DNA of 64,000 nt, from contig CM065809.1 of NCBI GenBank assembly GCA_033398695.1, positions 175,512,501 through 175,576,500 on the forward strand, in the 5' to 3' direction. Position numbers and translations under genes: made by a program. Source of the stretch: Orobanche coerulescens (Eukaryota > Streptophyta > Magnoliopsida > Lamiales > Orobanchaceae). Under the pieces are notes generated by a model. The model did not search any database. It saw nothing but the letters and a program-made list of their open reading frames with translations, and was not told the DNA's origin. This document shows positions 1-12,178 of this stretch, piece by piece; the stretch's first letter is position 1; every line of letters starts with the position of its first letter.

Positions 1-464
1 GTGATCCAGGATGGGTTAATGATTGACGTTGCGAGACATATGTGGAAAAGGAGTTTTTGGTTGGAGTTAATATATTGAGATTTTGGAACCCTATCGTGTG
101 GTTTTTCGATGGAATATCAGTGGATATTGGTGACGAACCGAATTGACATACAAGAGTATGAATGTGGTCAATTATTTGCATAGTTTTCTTTTTAAAACTT
201 CGAAATCGTGTGGATTCGAAGGAAACTGTTATCGAATACTTGGCATTAGCGAGCTAGTTTAGTTTTTCGAAACATAATTTCGTGGTCTTACGAAAATTTA
301 TGTTTTGAGTTTTAAAAGAACTTTCGAAAATTTGTCTTTTGACAAGACTATATGATTTCAAACTGGTTTTGAAAATGTGATTGATATACATAAGCATTTA
401 GTGCATAGTGTATATCATGGTGAAGTTCTGAGTGTAACTCACAAACTGGATATCATATCGATGG

Positions 465-1697
465 TGTTGTTGCCCAAAATATTTATCCGAAGATTAATAC
501 TGCTGGAAGACGGACAACAAACAACAATTGCGGGAGCACTTCCGAGAGAAGATAAATAATACAAGATTTGCCGGGTTTGTTAGGCCCGGGCTTGAATGCT
601 CTCGCGAGATGGTATTAATACGAATATTCGTGGATACAAGTATTAATGAGAGAAATCTAAATACAATGAGTGTAAAAAGACTCTGTTAATCCGGCTCTTG
701 AGCGAAGCTCGGTGTTCTTCGTCCCCGCCGATCGTCTGCCTGATGAGAGAGGCCGGGAGAAGTAAGACCGAATGATAGCTGTTGCCAAGAGTTGGAGATT
801 AGCCAAATGCTTGATGTTTTGCTTCTGTAATGTGTACTGAAATCGCGATAAGGCAGCCCTTTGGCCAAGTGCAGGGTGCCTTGTATATATAGGGGCTGCC
901 GGGTCCTGTCCTCTAGCGGGTGATCGCCTTCCGGCCATTATAATAATGGGGCGATCGTTTGCCGGCCAATATTGTAATGGGGCGATCTCCTGGGCTGTCG
1001 GGCTAAAGTCCAAGGTAGTGGCTGGCAGTCCGTATAAAGTCCAATGCAGTGGCTGGCGCCAGCTGGGCGGTCCAATAAGGAGCCAGCACGCGTCCGGAGT
1101 CAGCCACATGCGGCCCTACTGACAGCTTTCGGCGGCTTGTCGGCTGGTGGAAAGATTCCGCCAGGCTGTGACCCGAGATTCGCGGATCTTGTCTCGGCTC
1201 TTGCACGTGGTGCCAGCCTTGAGGCTCGGCCTTTGCCGACTGGATGGCCATCGCGCCGATCGTCATGAGGCGGTCACCTCTAGCTGGTCATCAGAGGTCG
1301 TCATCAGCCTGTTGATGAGGGTAGGCATTGGTCGGTCACCAAGGGTCGGTCGGCAAAACGCCGAGAGATGATCGTCCATAAGTTGGTCGCTATTGGGTCG
1401 GTCGGCAGATGGGTCGGTCACCATGGGTCGGTCGGCAGATGCCGAGAGAGGATTGCCCACTAGTCGGTCGCCAGGAGTCGGTCGCCGAGTACCGAGAGAC
1501 GATCGCCTTTGATGTAGATCGCTCGGTACCGGGACTTGTCCTGGGACCTTCGGTTGGCCGATTTAGCTTGTCCGCTGGGCTAAAGCTCGGTCGCCTGGTC
1601 GCTGATCGGCAGTTCTGCCTCGGCTGCTCGGCAGTGACACGGTCGCCCGATCTCCGAGGCGATCGTCGGTCGGAGAGTGTTAATTCTTGACACAACA
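465..1697 (-). repeat. 3' LTR of Te1
   Basis: It matches 3896-5127 over its whole length with few differences. It is GC-rich in the middle with many GGTCGGTCGG and GCGATCG motifs and has a TATA-like stretch near 890 (read on the minus strand). The outer end abuts the TSD GATGG. Confidence 0.92.
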
Positions 1698-2364
1698 ATT
1701 GCCCCCAGCTTGCTCCTATGTTGAAGACATGGGGCGAGGTGGTTCTTGCTGGCGATCGTGTAAGATGAGGACGGGCGATCTTGTTGAGCTGACTTTGGTT
1801 ATGGACTTGGGCTATCATGGTCGATTGGCTTAGCTATCTTTCGGTCTTGTACCTGCAAAAAACAACATTGGCCGATCCCCCTTGGAAACTTGGTGGTTTC
1901 GCTTGTTTGAGGAATCGTACACAGTCGCGGAGATCGATGGACCGACTCCATGACCGTGTCTTGGTGCGCGAAGACATTGAGTGTCTCGTGACTCACTTTA
2001 TTATGAGGGTCCTCTGTTAGGCTGCGCCTCGCCTCATATTTAAATGAAGGGCGTGCGGTCTCGGTCTAGAGGAGTCGTTGCGCGGGGCAGCGTCGGATGA
2101 ATCAACTCCACCTCCGCGGCTTGTTAGCTCTGCTTCCACCTCGGCCAGCCATAGAGATGGCCGACCTCGACGGTGTACGTTGAGACGGGGTTGTGGCATG
2201 TGTCCACTGATTAATGTTGGAGATCCCTCAGACTACGCCGGCCTCGTATTTAAACGAAGGGCGGGCGATCTCGGCCGAGAGGGACCTTGCATGGCCGAAG
2301 CAGCCGGTTCCATCGACTGCCAGGGCCATGGCTTTATGATGTGCGGTGGAGGCGATCTTATGCC

Positions 2365-3767
2365 TTAGTCCGTCATGTTAGATGCTGGACTGTAGATGGC
2401 GATCGTGTCCTCCGGGTTGCTGATGATGTAGCGTGATGATCGGCGATCGGGCCGGAAGACTGGCGATCGTCGCTCGGCAGCCGATCGCTTTATTCGTAGG
2501 TCTATATTGGCGATCGGGCGGGAGATCGTCGTCCGGGCGCCGATCGCGCTACTCACAGGCTAAGAAGGAACCTTTGCCTGGCCAGAAAATCTGCGGCTCT
2601 AGCCCGGAAGGCTGCGTAGGTTGTAGGTTGGTTCTTCGTGAGATGCCTGAACATAGGCGAAAAACCCTGAAATCCTCCTAGGACCGCGTAGAGGGCGGTC
2701 TCATCGCTTACGGGCTCGCCGTTGAGGATGATCCCGTCTACCCGATCGATGTAGTCCGAGTCGGACTCTTCTTCTCCCTGCTTGATTCGCATCATGCGAA
2801 GGCGACCTTCTGGCCGGACGACCCTGGTGGCGAAGTGTTCCGTGAAGACGTGCGCCAGCTCGTTAAAGGAGCCAATGGACCGAGGTGGCAAAGAGGTGTA
2901 CCACCGGTGGGCGAGGTCGTCGAGTGTCAGAGGGAACATTCGGCACCTGGTCGCGTCAGATGCCCCACATCCGGTCATGTAGATGTTGAACTTCCTCAGG
3001 TGCGTCAGGGTCCGACGCCTCGTACACGGGTGTTTGCGGGGAGCGATCCTGTGCCGCACGGGGCGAGCTCGATGTCGATCGCGAGCGGCTCGCTCGGCTC
3101 GGCGATCGTCTTCATGGCGCCCGCCCGGATTGCAGAGCGCTTTCACGTCGTCGAGCCGACGTTGCAAGCGGCAATCGCGGCTTGGTTGCTTGCGGATCGG
3201 CTTTGGGAGCGGAGCCGAGGCGATCGTGTACCGATCTCCGACTCCGCTGCTGCCGACCTCGGCAATTTGGCGAGCGGGAGCCAGGCGGCTGGGTTGCCTT
3301 CTGGGAGCCGGGTAGGCCGAGCTCCTGGTGACGGACTCAAACTCCGTCGTCTCGTAGCTGGGGCCGGACTGCCCCGGTCGCCACGTCGGGTCACTGCCCA
3401 GGCGATCGAAGATAGAGGTGCCCCAGCTGCCGAGCGCCTCTTCTTGCGGGCGAGTGCCTCATGGCGCTCGCTCGGCCAGTAATGCCTTGAGCTTCCGTTT
3501 GGACTTCCGGCGGGAGACCGAGGGGGTGATAGCAGGAGGCGCGTCGAGAGCGCTCCGTCGCTCCTGAAGGACGGCTATGGCCTCTTCGATCTGTTCATTG
3601 GTTCGGAACTAATCGAGCGAGAGGCTCGGGCCGCCGTCCCGGGACGGTATCGAGCGTCTCTGACCGCGGCGGCTACCTTCCACCATCAGCTGCGGCTCGG
3701 ACTGGGACGGAACGGGGGGTCTGGCCGGCTGGTCAGCGGCTTTCTTCGACGCGGAGGCGGAAGACAT
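2365..3767 (-). pseudogene. gag of Te1, broken
   Basis: The original start is the ATG at 3767 (MSSASASKKAADQ...), and the frame is homologous to the open gag of Te2 at 12179-13441. An in-frame TAG near 3611 replaces a glutamine codon of Te2, followed by frameshifts around 2950-3170. The retrotransposon gag domain is still readable (FNIYMTGCGASDATRCRMF through ADFLARQRF, 2553-2990), and the tail ends at a TAA at 2365. No CCHC zinc knuckle is seen. In this family gag would form the particle that packages the RNA; this copy cannot make it. Confidence 0.85.
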
Positions 3768-3895
3768 GATTTCTGAAGGATTTCTTTGAAGTGCAGTGAG
3801 TGTCACTTCAAGTATCTGCCCCGAGAACAGTGAGTGTTCTTCGGGACGGTAGGTATAAAAATTCGAGGGTTGGATGTCCTTCCTCTAGCGCCAAT

Positions 3896-5127
3896 TGTTG
3901 TGGCCCAAAATATTTATCCGAAGATTAATACTGCTGGAAGACGGACAACAAACAACAATTGCGGGAGCACTTCCGAGAGAAGATAAATAATACAAGATTT
4001 GCCGGGTTTGTTAGGCCCGGGCTTGAATGCTCTCGCGAGATGGTATTAATACGAATATTCGTGGATACAAGTATTAATGAGAGAAATCTAAATACAATGA
4101 GTGTAAAAAGACTCTGTTAATCCGGCTCTTGAGCGAAGCTCGGTGTTCTTCGTCCCCGCCGATTGTCTGCCTGATGAGAGAGGCCGGGAGAAGTAAGACC
4201 GAATGATAGCTGTTGCCAAGAGTTGGAGATTAGCCAAATGCTTGATGTTTTGCTTCTGTAATGTGTACTGAAATCGCGATAAGGCAGCCCTTTGGCCAAG
4301 TGCAGGGTGCCTTGTATATATAGGGGCTGCCGGGTCCTGTCCTCTAGCGGGCGATCGCCTTCCGGCCATTATAATAATGCGGCGATCGTCTGCCGGCCAA
4401 TATTATAATGGGGCGATCTCCTGGGCTAAAGTCCAAGGTAGTGGCTGGCAGTCCGTATAAAGTCCAATGCAGTGGCTGGCGCCAGCTGGGCGGTCCAATA
4501 AGGAGCCAGCACGCGTCCGGAGTCAGCCACATGCGGCCCTACTGACAGCTTTCGGTGGCTTGTCGGCTGGTGGAAAGATTCCGCCAGGCTGTGGTCAATG
4601 ACCCGAGATTCGCGGATCTTGTCTCGGCTCTTGCACGTGGTGCCAGCCTTGAGGCTCGGCCTTTGCCGACTGGATGGCCATCGCGCCGATCGTCATGAGG
4701 CGGTCGCCTCTAGCTGGTCATCAGAGGTCGTCATCGGCCTGTTGCTGAGGGTCGGCATTGGTCGGTCACCAAGGGTCGGTCGGCAAAACGCCGAGAGATG
4801 ATCGTCCATAAGTTGGTCGCCATTGGGTCGGTCGGCAGATGGGTCGGTCACCATGGGTCGGTCGGCAGATGCCGAGAGAGGATCGCCCACTAGTCGGTCG
4901 CCAGGAGTCGGTCGCCGAGTACCGAGAGACGATCGCCTTTGATGTAGATCGCTCGGTACCGGGACTTGTCCTGGGACCTTCGGTTGGCCGATTTAGCTTG
5001 TCCGCTGGGCTAAAGCTCGGTCGCCTGGTCGCTGATCGGCAGTTCTGCCTCGGCTGCTCGGCAGTGACACGGTCGCCCGATCTCCGAGGCGATCGCCGGT
5101 CGGAGAGTGTTAATTCTTGACACAACA
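3896..5127 (-). repeat. 5' LTR of Te1
   Basis: Sister copy of 465-1697 and 5' in the minus orientation. The PBS-like TTGGCGC begins just inside at about 3893, reading left. The minus-strand TATA-like box lies near 4318-4324 (TATATATA). Confidence 0.92.
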
Positions 5128-5588
5128 GATGGTACGAGGAAAAGAGATCCGAACTCTAGTATGATAGTTTGGTTATCCAGGGATGATCGGTTAATTGATC
5201 GGATAAGAGAAATATGCTGCGTGTTGTAGGTTCGGGTACAGAATGTAATTTTGGAACTATGGGTTTTATGAAACCGGGACATATGTGCTATGTGATTCCA
5301 TTGGTATGGTAGTAGTACGATTTTACCGTAGTGATTTTTGAATGATTTCTTTGTAAGTGTAGGTTTGGGGATGGTGACCCCATACTGGTTGTTTTGGATA
5401 TTGAGTGGTTATTCCCATTCCATGTATGATTTGGTATGTTCGTCGATTGACGATTGGTTGTCCGTATGCCGAGGGGTATGTTCACCAACAGGGTATGTTT
5501 ATTGAGATCCGCTATATGTGATTGATGTGTCGTTTTGAGAACTTTATTCATTCGTATATCGATTTCTGTAGTTCTGTGTTGATCGTGT

Positions 5589-5855
5589 TGGAGCTTACCG
5601 TGTGATGGTATTCTCGATTTTCGTTGATCGTTCGTTGGTATTATTGGAGTTTATCATAATGATGATATTCTCGATTGTGTTTTGACCACTGGATAGTCAT
5701 ATTAGAGTTTATCATGTTGCTAATATTCTCGATTGTGTTTTGACCTCTGGTTGGTCATATTGGAGTTTATCATGTTGATGATATTCTCGACTGCGTTTTG
5801 ACCTTTGGATTGGTCGTATTGAAGTTGATCATGTCGATGATATACTCGGTTAATT
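5589..5855 (+). repeat. Tandem array of about 58-bp units in the internal region of G
   Basis: Five imperfect units begin near 5589, 5645, 5702, 5760 and 5819. Each carries a TGGAGTTTATCATGTTGATG-like segment followed by ATATTCTCGA and GTTTTGACC. No coding frame spans them. This looks like ordinary untranslated-region repeat growth in a retroelement. Confidence 0.75.
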
Positions 5856-6255
5856 TGTTGGTTGATCATTGTTAATGATCGTATGAGCGTTCGAATTTTG
5901 TGCCGATGTTTCGGGATTTGTGTCGTTGATTTAAGCAGTCGTTTCACAGATGTATCGTGCATTATTGATTTTTAGCAGGATTGGGACTTGATTGTGTAAT
6001 CAGGCAGACATGATCTGACACGGATAGATTATGTCATCCGAAGATGATATAATTTTTGTTAAGGTTCATGAATTGTGATTGTAAGCGCGTTGAGGCTTTA
6101 CAGTGAAGTCACTTGCTAGTATCTCAGGAGATCATCGACTTGGCTTACACGTAAGTGTACTATTTTGGTTATTCGTTAATAACAATGATTGATCAGTGTC
6201 GTGATGATTGTGGGATATTTTTTTCGAACGGGTTGTTTCTTTTTATGATAGATTG

Positions 6256-6294
6256 CAAGTTTCGAGGCCGAAACTTATTTTAAGTGATGTAGTA
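6256..6294 (+). other. Polypurine-tract region of element G
   Basis: AAGTTTCGAGGCCGAAACTT lies directly before the LTR start, as the related AAGTTTCGGGACGAAACTT does at 37221 in D and (reverse strand) near 47103-47121 in E. Its fixed position in three elements supports a role in plus-strand priming. Confidence 0.6.
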
Positions 6295-6544
6295 TGTAAT
6301 ATCCGGAATTCCTACTACTGTGGTTTAATATTATTTATCCGAGTTATGTTGTATAGCGTGGAATCTGTACAGTATGGATAAAATAAATGAAGGACTGAAA
6401 GTTCTGTATTGGTATAATTGTTGTACTTAGTCGACAATTGCATTGAAGATATAGTGCGTCATGTATACGTATCTAGTATGTCGAGACAGATAAGGACAGT
6501 TGGATTTCGCTAAGTATAGAACCATTAATGTACGTTAAGATTTT

Positions 6545-6925
6545 GAGATAATGTACGCTACGTTGCTAGCTTTACGTACGTTGTGGGTTAGGCATTACGT
6601 ACGTAACAGGGGAATCAGACAGAACGAGCTGTGGTCGGCAGGTGGGACCTCATGTCGGCAGCTTTCGGCACGGATGTGGACAGGCGAGTCAACCCCGACC
6701 ATTACGTACGCTAAGGACGGATCATTACGTACGTTAACGAGTATGTTACTGTAGCAAGTCAACGTACTTATTACGTGCGTTATGGAGCAAGAGTTACGTA
6801 TGTAAGGCATTGAATGAAATGAGTCAGTTAACTCTGGACTGTCGTTGCGTACGCTACCAATATCAGATAGCGTACGTAAAGGGTTGTTACGTACGTTAAC
6901 ATGGGCATGTTACGTACGTAACAAA
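6545..6925. repeat. Cluster of TTACGTACGTAA-type palindromes upstream of the LTR promoter
   Basis: Self-complementary TACGTACGTA units and close variants recur through this stretch (for example at 6573, 6595, 6704, 6727, 6887 and 6910) in the U3 part of the G LTR. They stop just before the TATA-like box. Equivalent positions in C, E and F carry other palindromes. Confidence 0.8.
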
Positions 6926-6934
6926 CTGGAATGT

Positions 6935-6942
6935 TTTATAAG
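6935..6942 (+). promoter_or_regulatory. TATA-like box of the G LTR
   Basis: TTTATAAG directly follows the palindrome cluster. A pyrimidine-rich leader follows, as expected at a U3/R boundary. It sits where TATAAATA sits in D and ATATAAAT in F. Confidence 0.55.
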
Positions 6943-8607
6943 TGAATGCCCGTCTTTCATTTCTCTTCATTGTTTCACTTCGTTCTTCGCCTTCAAACAC
7001 TGAGAGAGGGAGTTTTAGCTCTCCTAAGTCGATTGTGAGCTTGGAAACATGGGATTGAAGCTTGGATACGAGGATATTGATGATTCTTCAAGTATTTGCT
7101 TGTGTATTTAATCCTCTAAGAGGTATGTTGGATAATCCTCTCTTTCAATCCGGATTTTGATATTGTTGCTGATGAATGATTCGTATGAAGATGATTATGA
7201 TGTTGTTACGGTTCTTGAGGTTATATGAACTATATCTTGAAGGATATGATGGTTTATGTCTTGATTATGTTGGTTATTATTATAGAGTCATAGTGTTCTT
7301 GGTGTTCTTGGTATAATTGTTTCGATTCTTGATGTTAGGAGGATCATATATTGGAAAATATGATAATATACATTTTGAATTATGAATGAGGATTGTTTAG
7401 ATGTTAGAGGATATCGAATTACGTTGTTTTGATGGCTATGAACAAGGTTTCGAATCATTTAGTGTTCTTGAGGAACTCCTTGATGAATTTAACATAGCAA
7501 GACGATCGTATGTTGAATTATCGGTATTTTTAGATATGAAGATCGAATGTTCGTTTATTGTAGTGGTAGAATTCGTATGTTCTTGATGAAATACGAATCA
7601 TGATATCAATTTGGAATCCGACAAGATTGTGATTGATCACCGAATATGATTTCCTTTACATTCGTATCCGTAATCGTATTTTGGTTATGAATTCGTAATT
7701 GTTTGAGTTGGATTGTTCGGACTTGTGTCTAATCGAGATATTGTGAAATCGTTGAGTTTGTCAATCGGTTATATCGATTAGTAATTATCGGATTTCGGTT
7801 CATATTATGGATATGAGTTCGTAAAATGGTTTGGGTATATTACTTGGTTTTATATATGATCGAGGTAGCGTTGACCCGTTGAGTTTGATTGGTTGGCTAT
7901 GTCGGTTATTGATTGTTATCGAATCGTTGCTATTTGATTACTTCAATAGGTTGAGATTATTGATCGGTGATTATAACCGTATGTTGCGGTCGTGTTCGAG
8001 TATGTTCGTGAATTGCATGGGCCAGGGATGAGGAGCTCGTAGACGAAGACAATGAGATTGGTAGCGGCTTCATCATCGTCATATCGGTATCGAGGCAAGT
8101 TATTACTTGCTCAGTTATAATGTTTAATGAATGGTTTTAGTTTCATTTCGTTTATAATGCATATAGCGATGATTATTATTGTAAAACCTTGGAGATTTAG
8201 ATTTTATGTTATTTTCTGATTCTGGGAGTTAAATCATAATGTATATGATTTATTTCGGTTATTGGCATATTCGGGTATCGAGGTTACTTTATGATAAAGA
8301 TGAGGATATGAGTATCTATAGTCCATGGTACGTTTGGATCACCGAGCATTGAGGATAATCGTCGGTGATGATTTGAGATCGAGATTGCTCCTGAAGGATT
8401 CAGGATAAGTATCTTAGTTTAGATTTCGGTTTAGTGTTGATGATGTTGATCATGCAGGTTGTCTTTCATGTTGTCGTCCTAGTTGTTTTGTCATAATGTC
8501 GTTCATGGTATTGAGTCATGTATTGTTCATGTCGATGAATATATTGATTTTCATTTGTGTATGCATAATTATATTGTCCAGGTTGTGTTGATCGGTTGGG
8601 ATCGTGT

Positions 8608-8919
8608 GATCTATGCTGAGGGCGCTGGATCAGATGTCCACCTCGTTATGGTCCGACGGGATCATCTTGGGATCTATGCTGAGGGCGCTGGATCATTGGA
8701 CGGGTTCTTCCACCTCGTTATGGTCAGACGGGATCATCTTGGGATCTATGCTGAGGGCGCTGGATCGTTGGATTATCCAGTGTTGTGTTGATGTAATCAT
8801 GTGGATTCGCATCGTTGGTTTTACCATGTGTTGTTTTGTGTATATGTATATTGTTGGTTATCCACCTCGTGTTGATCTAGTAGGATCATCTTGGGATCTA
8901 TGCTGAGGGCGCTGGATCA
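8608..8919 (+). repeat. Four copies of a 25-bp motif in the G LTR
   Basis: The motif beginning GATCTATGCTGAGGGCGC recurs at 8608, 8671, 8743 and 8895, with flanking GGGATCATCTTG shared by most copies. The open frame across it is a by-product of the repetition, with no sign of a real protein. Confidence 0.85.
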
Positions 8920-10864
8920 TAGGATTTCCATTGAGTATACACTGTTGTTATGGTTTTGAGCATATTGACGTTGTCATATGAGTATGCATTTGTAGGTCTT
9001 ATGTTAAGACCGTGTCCGTATGACGTGTTGATCTGATCTCGAATTAGACTGCCGTGATTTTCATGGTATTGTGCATCTCGAGGTATGTTCCGTATTTCCC
9101 TTGGTATTTGTCTTTGATGGACAATCAGTTTCGTGTTGAGATTTGATGATGATATCCGATGAATCGAATTGGATAGAGTTGGTAGATTTCGTAACAGGAA
9201 GTTATGATGATGTTTTGAGAACTTCGGGTATTGTGTGAGAATCAGTACGAGACGTGAATTTGGTAGAGTATGATAGTAGGATTACTTTGATAGTATTCTT
9301 ACTTAGTATCTCATTGGTATGTAATTATTAATGTGGTGTGACAATTATCATTATTGGATATTATGGCTGACCCCGTCGTGGGCTTTCTTTTTAGGTTCTT
9401 GAGATATCGAGCTTGTAGCGGTCGTGGAGAGATGAGCTTCCCGGAGGATACTGGCTAGGGCATGTAATTGTGTATTGAGCTTCCTGATCAGTTGCTGTAT
9501 TCCGCTGCTAGAGTATTTTTAATTGTTTGTCTTTCCTGCTGCGTGAGTATTTTTAAATGACCTTTTGGTATCTGGTAACTTAGGTTACTTTGGCAACCGT
9601 TTTCTAAACTATTTTGTCGGTACGTGTAAGCGATAGCTTAACGTATATTTTTAAACTGTTGAGTTCTGGCATTTCAGGCCTTGTCCTTTCAAATGAGATT
9701 TACGACGGTTTTGATAAATAGATTTTATATAGTGTTCAAATGTTTTAAAGATAGTACCGTCGATGGCCTCTTGGGCATTGTAAATGTTTGCGAAAATTTC
9801 TTTTAGCCTTGTGGGTTTCATTCTGAGACCCACGGCGCTGTAATATTCCCGGTCGGATCTGGGGGTGTTACAATATAAGGAACCGATAATGTGATCTTCT
9901 ATGTGACTCGACACACCACATTATCTACAATATAAAGTAATTTAGACAACATTTGCATAACCATGGCGTGAATAAATATGCAAAACATGTGATAAATGAA
10001 TTAAATATTTTCATAGATAATGACCGGAAAATTAGGTAATACAAGTATAAAGTATGCTTTGATGTATACAAAATTCATGAGGGGTCGTCCCTCAATGGCG
10101 GATCTCCGCAAGACATTTGATCAGATTGGTTTTGGCGGACCCTTCTCTCTCGGATTGCTGGACTCCAAACATGTTCTTCTAAATTTCGACCTAGAAGACG
10201 ACTTTCAGCGTTGTTGGCTACGGAGGTCATGGTCAATTCAGGGTTTTCTGATGCAAATTTTCAGATGGACTCCCGACTTCCGCCCAGATATTGAATCCCC
10301 AATTGTTCTAGTTTGGCTTAGGGGCTGTTTACTTTTTTTTGATTAATACCTGAATGGATTAAGCTGTCTGAGTGGATTAATTTGTCTGATTTGAAAAAAT
10401 ATTCTGTTGTTTCTTTCTTTTCTGAATGAATTATCTGAATGACAGAAATGACCATTTTACCCCTCAATATGAATTAAGTCCTTTTTGATAATAATATATA
10501 ACATAATATATATTTTAATTTATATTATAATATATATTCATAAATCATATTATAATTTTTAGGTATATGTAAATAATCAAACAATATTTTTATAAATATA
10601 TTAAGTTATATTTTATTATATATAGTTATATTAATTTTTTTAATAGTCAATATAAAAAATCAATTTAAATAATATAACATAATATATATTTTAATTTATA
10701 TTATAATATATATATATATATATATTCATAAATTATATTATAATTTTCAGATATATTTAAATAATTAGACAATATTTTTATAAATATATTAAGTTATATA
10801 TTAATAGATAGTTATATTATTTTTTTTAATAGTCAATATAAAAAAATCAACTTATATAATATAA

Positions 10865-11982
10865 TGTTGTGTCGAGAATTATACTCTCCGACCGGCGATC
10901 GCCTCGGAGATCGGGCGACCTAGCCACTGCCGAGCAGCCGAGGCAGAACTGCCGACCAGCGACCAGGCGACCGAGCATTAGCCCAGCGGACAAGCTAAAT
11001 CGGCCAACCGAGGATCCCAGGACAAGTCCCGGTGCCGAGCGATCGACATCAAATACGATCGTCTCTCGGTACTCGGCGACCGACTCCTGGCGACCGACAA
11101 GCGGGCGATCCTCTCTCGGCATCTGCCGACCGACCCTTGGTGACCGACCGATGCCGACTCGATCGGCGATGACGACCCTCAGTGGCCAGTTAGATACGAC
11201 CGCATCGTGCCGATAGTCACCCAGTCGGCAAAGACCAAGCCTCAGGACAGACACCACGTGCAAGATCCGAGACAAGATTCGCATATCACGGATCGTTGAC
11301 CACACTGGCGTAATCTTTCCACCACCCGAGTGCCCGCCGAAAGTTGTCGGTAGGGCCGCATGTGACAGGTGACTGACGCGTGCTAGCTCCTCATCGACCG
11401 CCACCGGGCGCCAAGACCTACCTTGGACTTTAGCCCGACGGCCGTGTGATCGCCCCATTATAATATTGGCGGTAGACGATCGCCCCATTATTATAATGGC
11501 CAAGGCGATCGCCCAGAGGACAAGACTTCACCGCCACTATAAATACACGGCTCCCTACACTTGTCCAAGGACCGAGATTCTGACTCTCTAAACACTCTGC
11601 ATTATCGCGATTTCAGCATACTGAATCAACACCCAGCACTTGGCTATCTCCAACTCTTGGCAACAGCTATCATTCGGTTCTTACTTCTCCCGGTCTCTCT
11701 CATCAAGAAGACGATCGGTAGGGACGAAGAACACTGAGCTTCGCTCAAGAGCCGGATTAACAGAGTCTTTTTACACTCATTGTATTTAGACTTCTCACAT
11801 TAATACTTGTATCCACGAATATTTGTATTAATAACATCTCGCGAGAGCATTCAAGCTCGGGCCTAACAAACCCGGCAAATCTTGTATTATTTATCTTCTC
11901 TCGGAAGTGCTCCCGCAAATTGTTGTTTGTTGTCCGTCTTCCAGCAGTATTAATCTTCGGATAAATATTTTGGGCAACAACA
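10865..11982 (+). repeat. 5' LTR of Te2
   Basis: Pairs with 14168-15295. It includes GCGATCGC palindromes and TATAAATA at 11538. Sister-LTR differences are concentrated in the GC-rich blocks at 10920-10970, 11160-11180 and 11290-11530; the flanks are nearly identical. Confidence 0.92.
11538..11545 (+). promoter_or_regulatory. TATA box of the Te2 5' LTR
   Basis: TATAAATA follows the palindromic GGCGATCGCC block by about 25 bases. The equivalent box in the 3' LTR is at about 14850. Confidence 0.6.
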
Positions 11983-12002
11983 ATTGGCGCTAGAGGAAGG
12001 GC
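11983..12002 (+). other. Primer-binding-site region of Te2
   Basis: ATTGGCGCTAGAGGAAGG immediately follows the 5' LTR and is conserved in Te1. TGGCGC is a plausible complement of a tRNA 3' CCA end, but the tRNA species was not identified. Confidence 0.6.
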
Positions 12003-12178
12003 ATCTAACCCTCAAATTTTTATACCTACCGTCCCGAAGAACACTCACTGTTCTCGGGGCATATACTTGAAGTGACACTCACTGCACTTCAAAGAAATCT
12101 TTCAGAAATCGTCTGAAGAAAGGCGCTGACCAGCCGGCCAGACCCCCCGTTCCGTCCCAGTCCGAGCCGCAGCTGACG

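Larger units (their letters stand above)
465..5127 (-). mobile_element. Te1: gag-only (TR-GAG-like) LTR retrotransposon, minus orientation
   Basis: Two direct LTRs (465-1697 and 3896-5127) start TGTTG and end CAACA. They are flanked by the perfect 5-bp duplication GATGG (460-464 and 5128-5132). The internal region is only about 2.2 kb. It holds a PBS-like sequence next to the right LTR (reverse complement TTGGCGCTAGAGGAAGG), a broken gag on the minus strand, and a purine tract next to the left LTR (1698-1716 region). No protease, RT, RNase H or integrase is present, so it would depend on a relative for mobilisation. It is inserted in the internal region of element G and belongs to the same family as Te2. 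Confidence 0.92.
1..9872 (+). mobile_element. Element G: 3' part of a long-LTR Ty3/gypsy-like retrotransposon, 5' end outside the window
   Basis: The 3' LTR (6295-9872) is preceded by a polypurine-like tract containing AAGTTTCGAGGCCGAAACTT. Equivalent tracts precede the 3' LTRs of D and E, so 1-6294 is read as internal region, interrupted at 465-5127 by Te1 and its TSD. No coding frame is recognisable in 1-464 or 5133-6294: no gag, protease, RT or integrase motif was seen. The copy is therefore decayed or non-autonomous. Family placement rests on shared LTR ends (TGTAATATCCG...GGGGGTGTTACA) with D, E and F, where an initiator-Met-like PBS and a gypsy-type gag are visible. Confidence 0.7.
6295..9872 (+). 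repeat. 3' LTR of element G (3.6 kb)
   Basis: It starts TGTAATATCCGGAATTCC and ends GGGGGTGTTACA. Inside, in order, are a cluster of TACGTACGTA-type palindromes (6545-6925), a TATA-like box (6935), a leader with a splice-donor-like AG/GTATGT near 7121, and a 25-bp motif repeated four times (8608-8919). The last 150 bp (about 9720-9850) resemble a module found in D and E internally, outside their LTRs. Confidence 0.8.

Noticed and set aside
657..1818. Several open frames over 140 codons in Te1's LTRs (also 10847-11503 in Te2)
   Set aside because: GC-rich LTR sequence with few stop codons on either strand; the same frames are broken in sister LTRs.
8483..8906. Overlapping open frames of about 100 codons in G's LTR
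   Set aside because: They exist because a 25-bp motif is repeated in frame-compatible spacing; there is no protein similarity and they lie inside an LTR.
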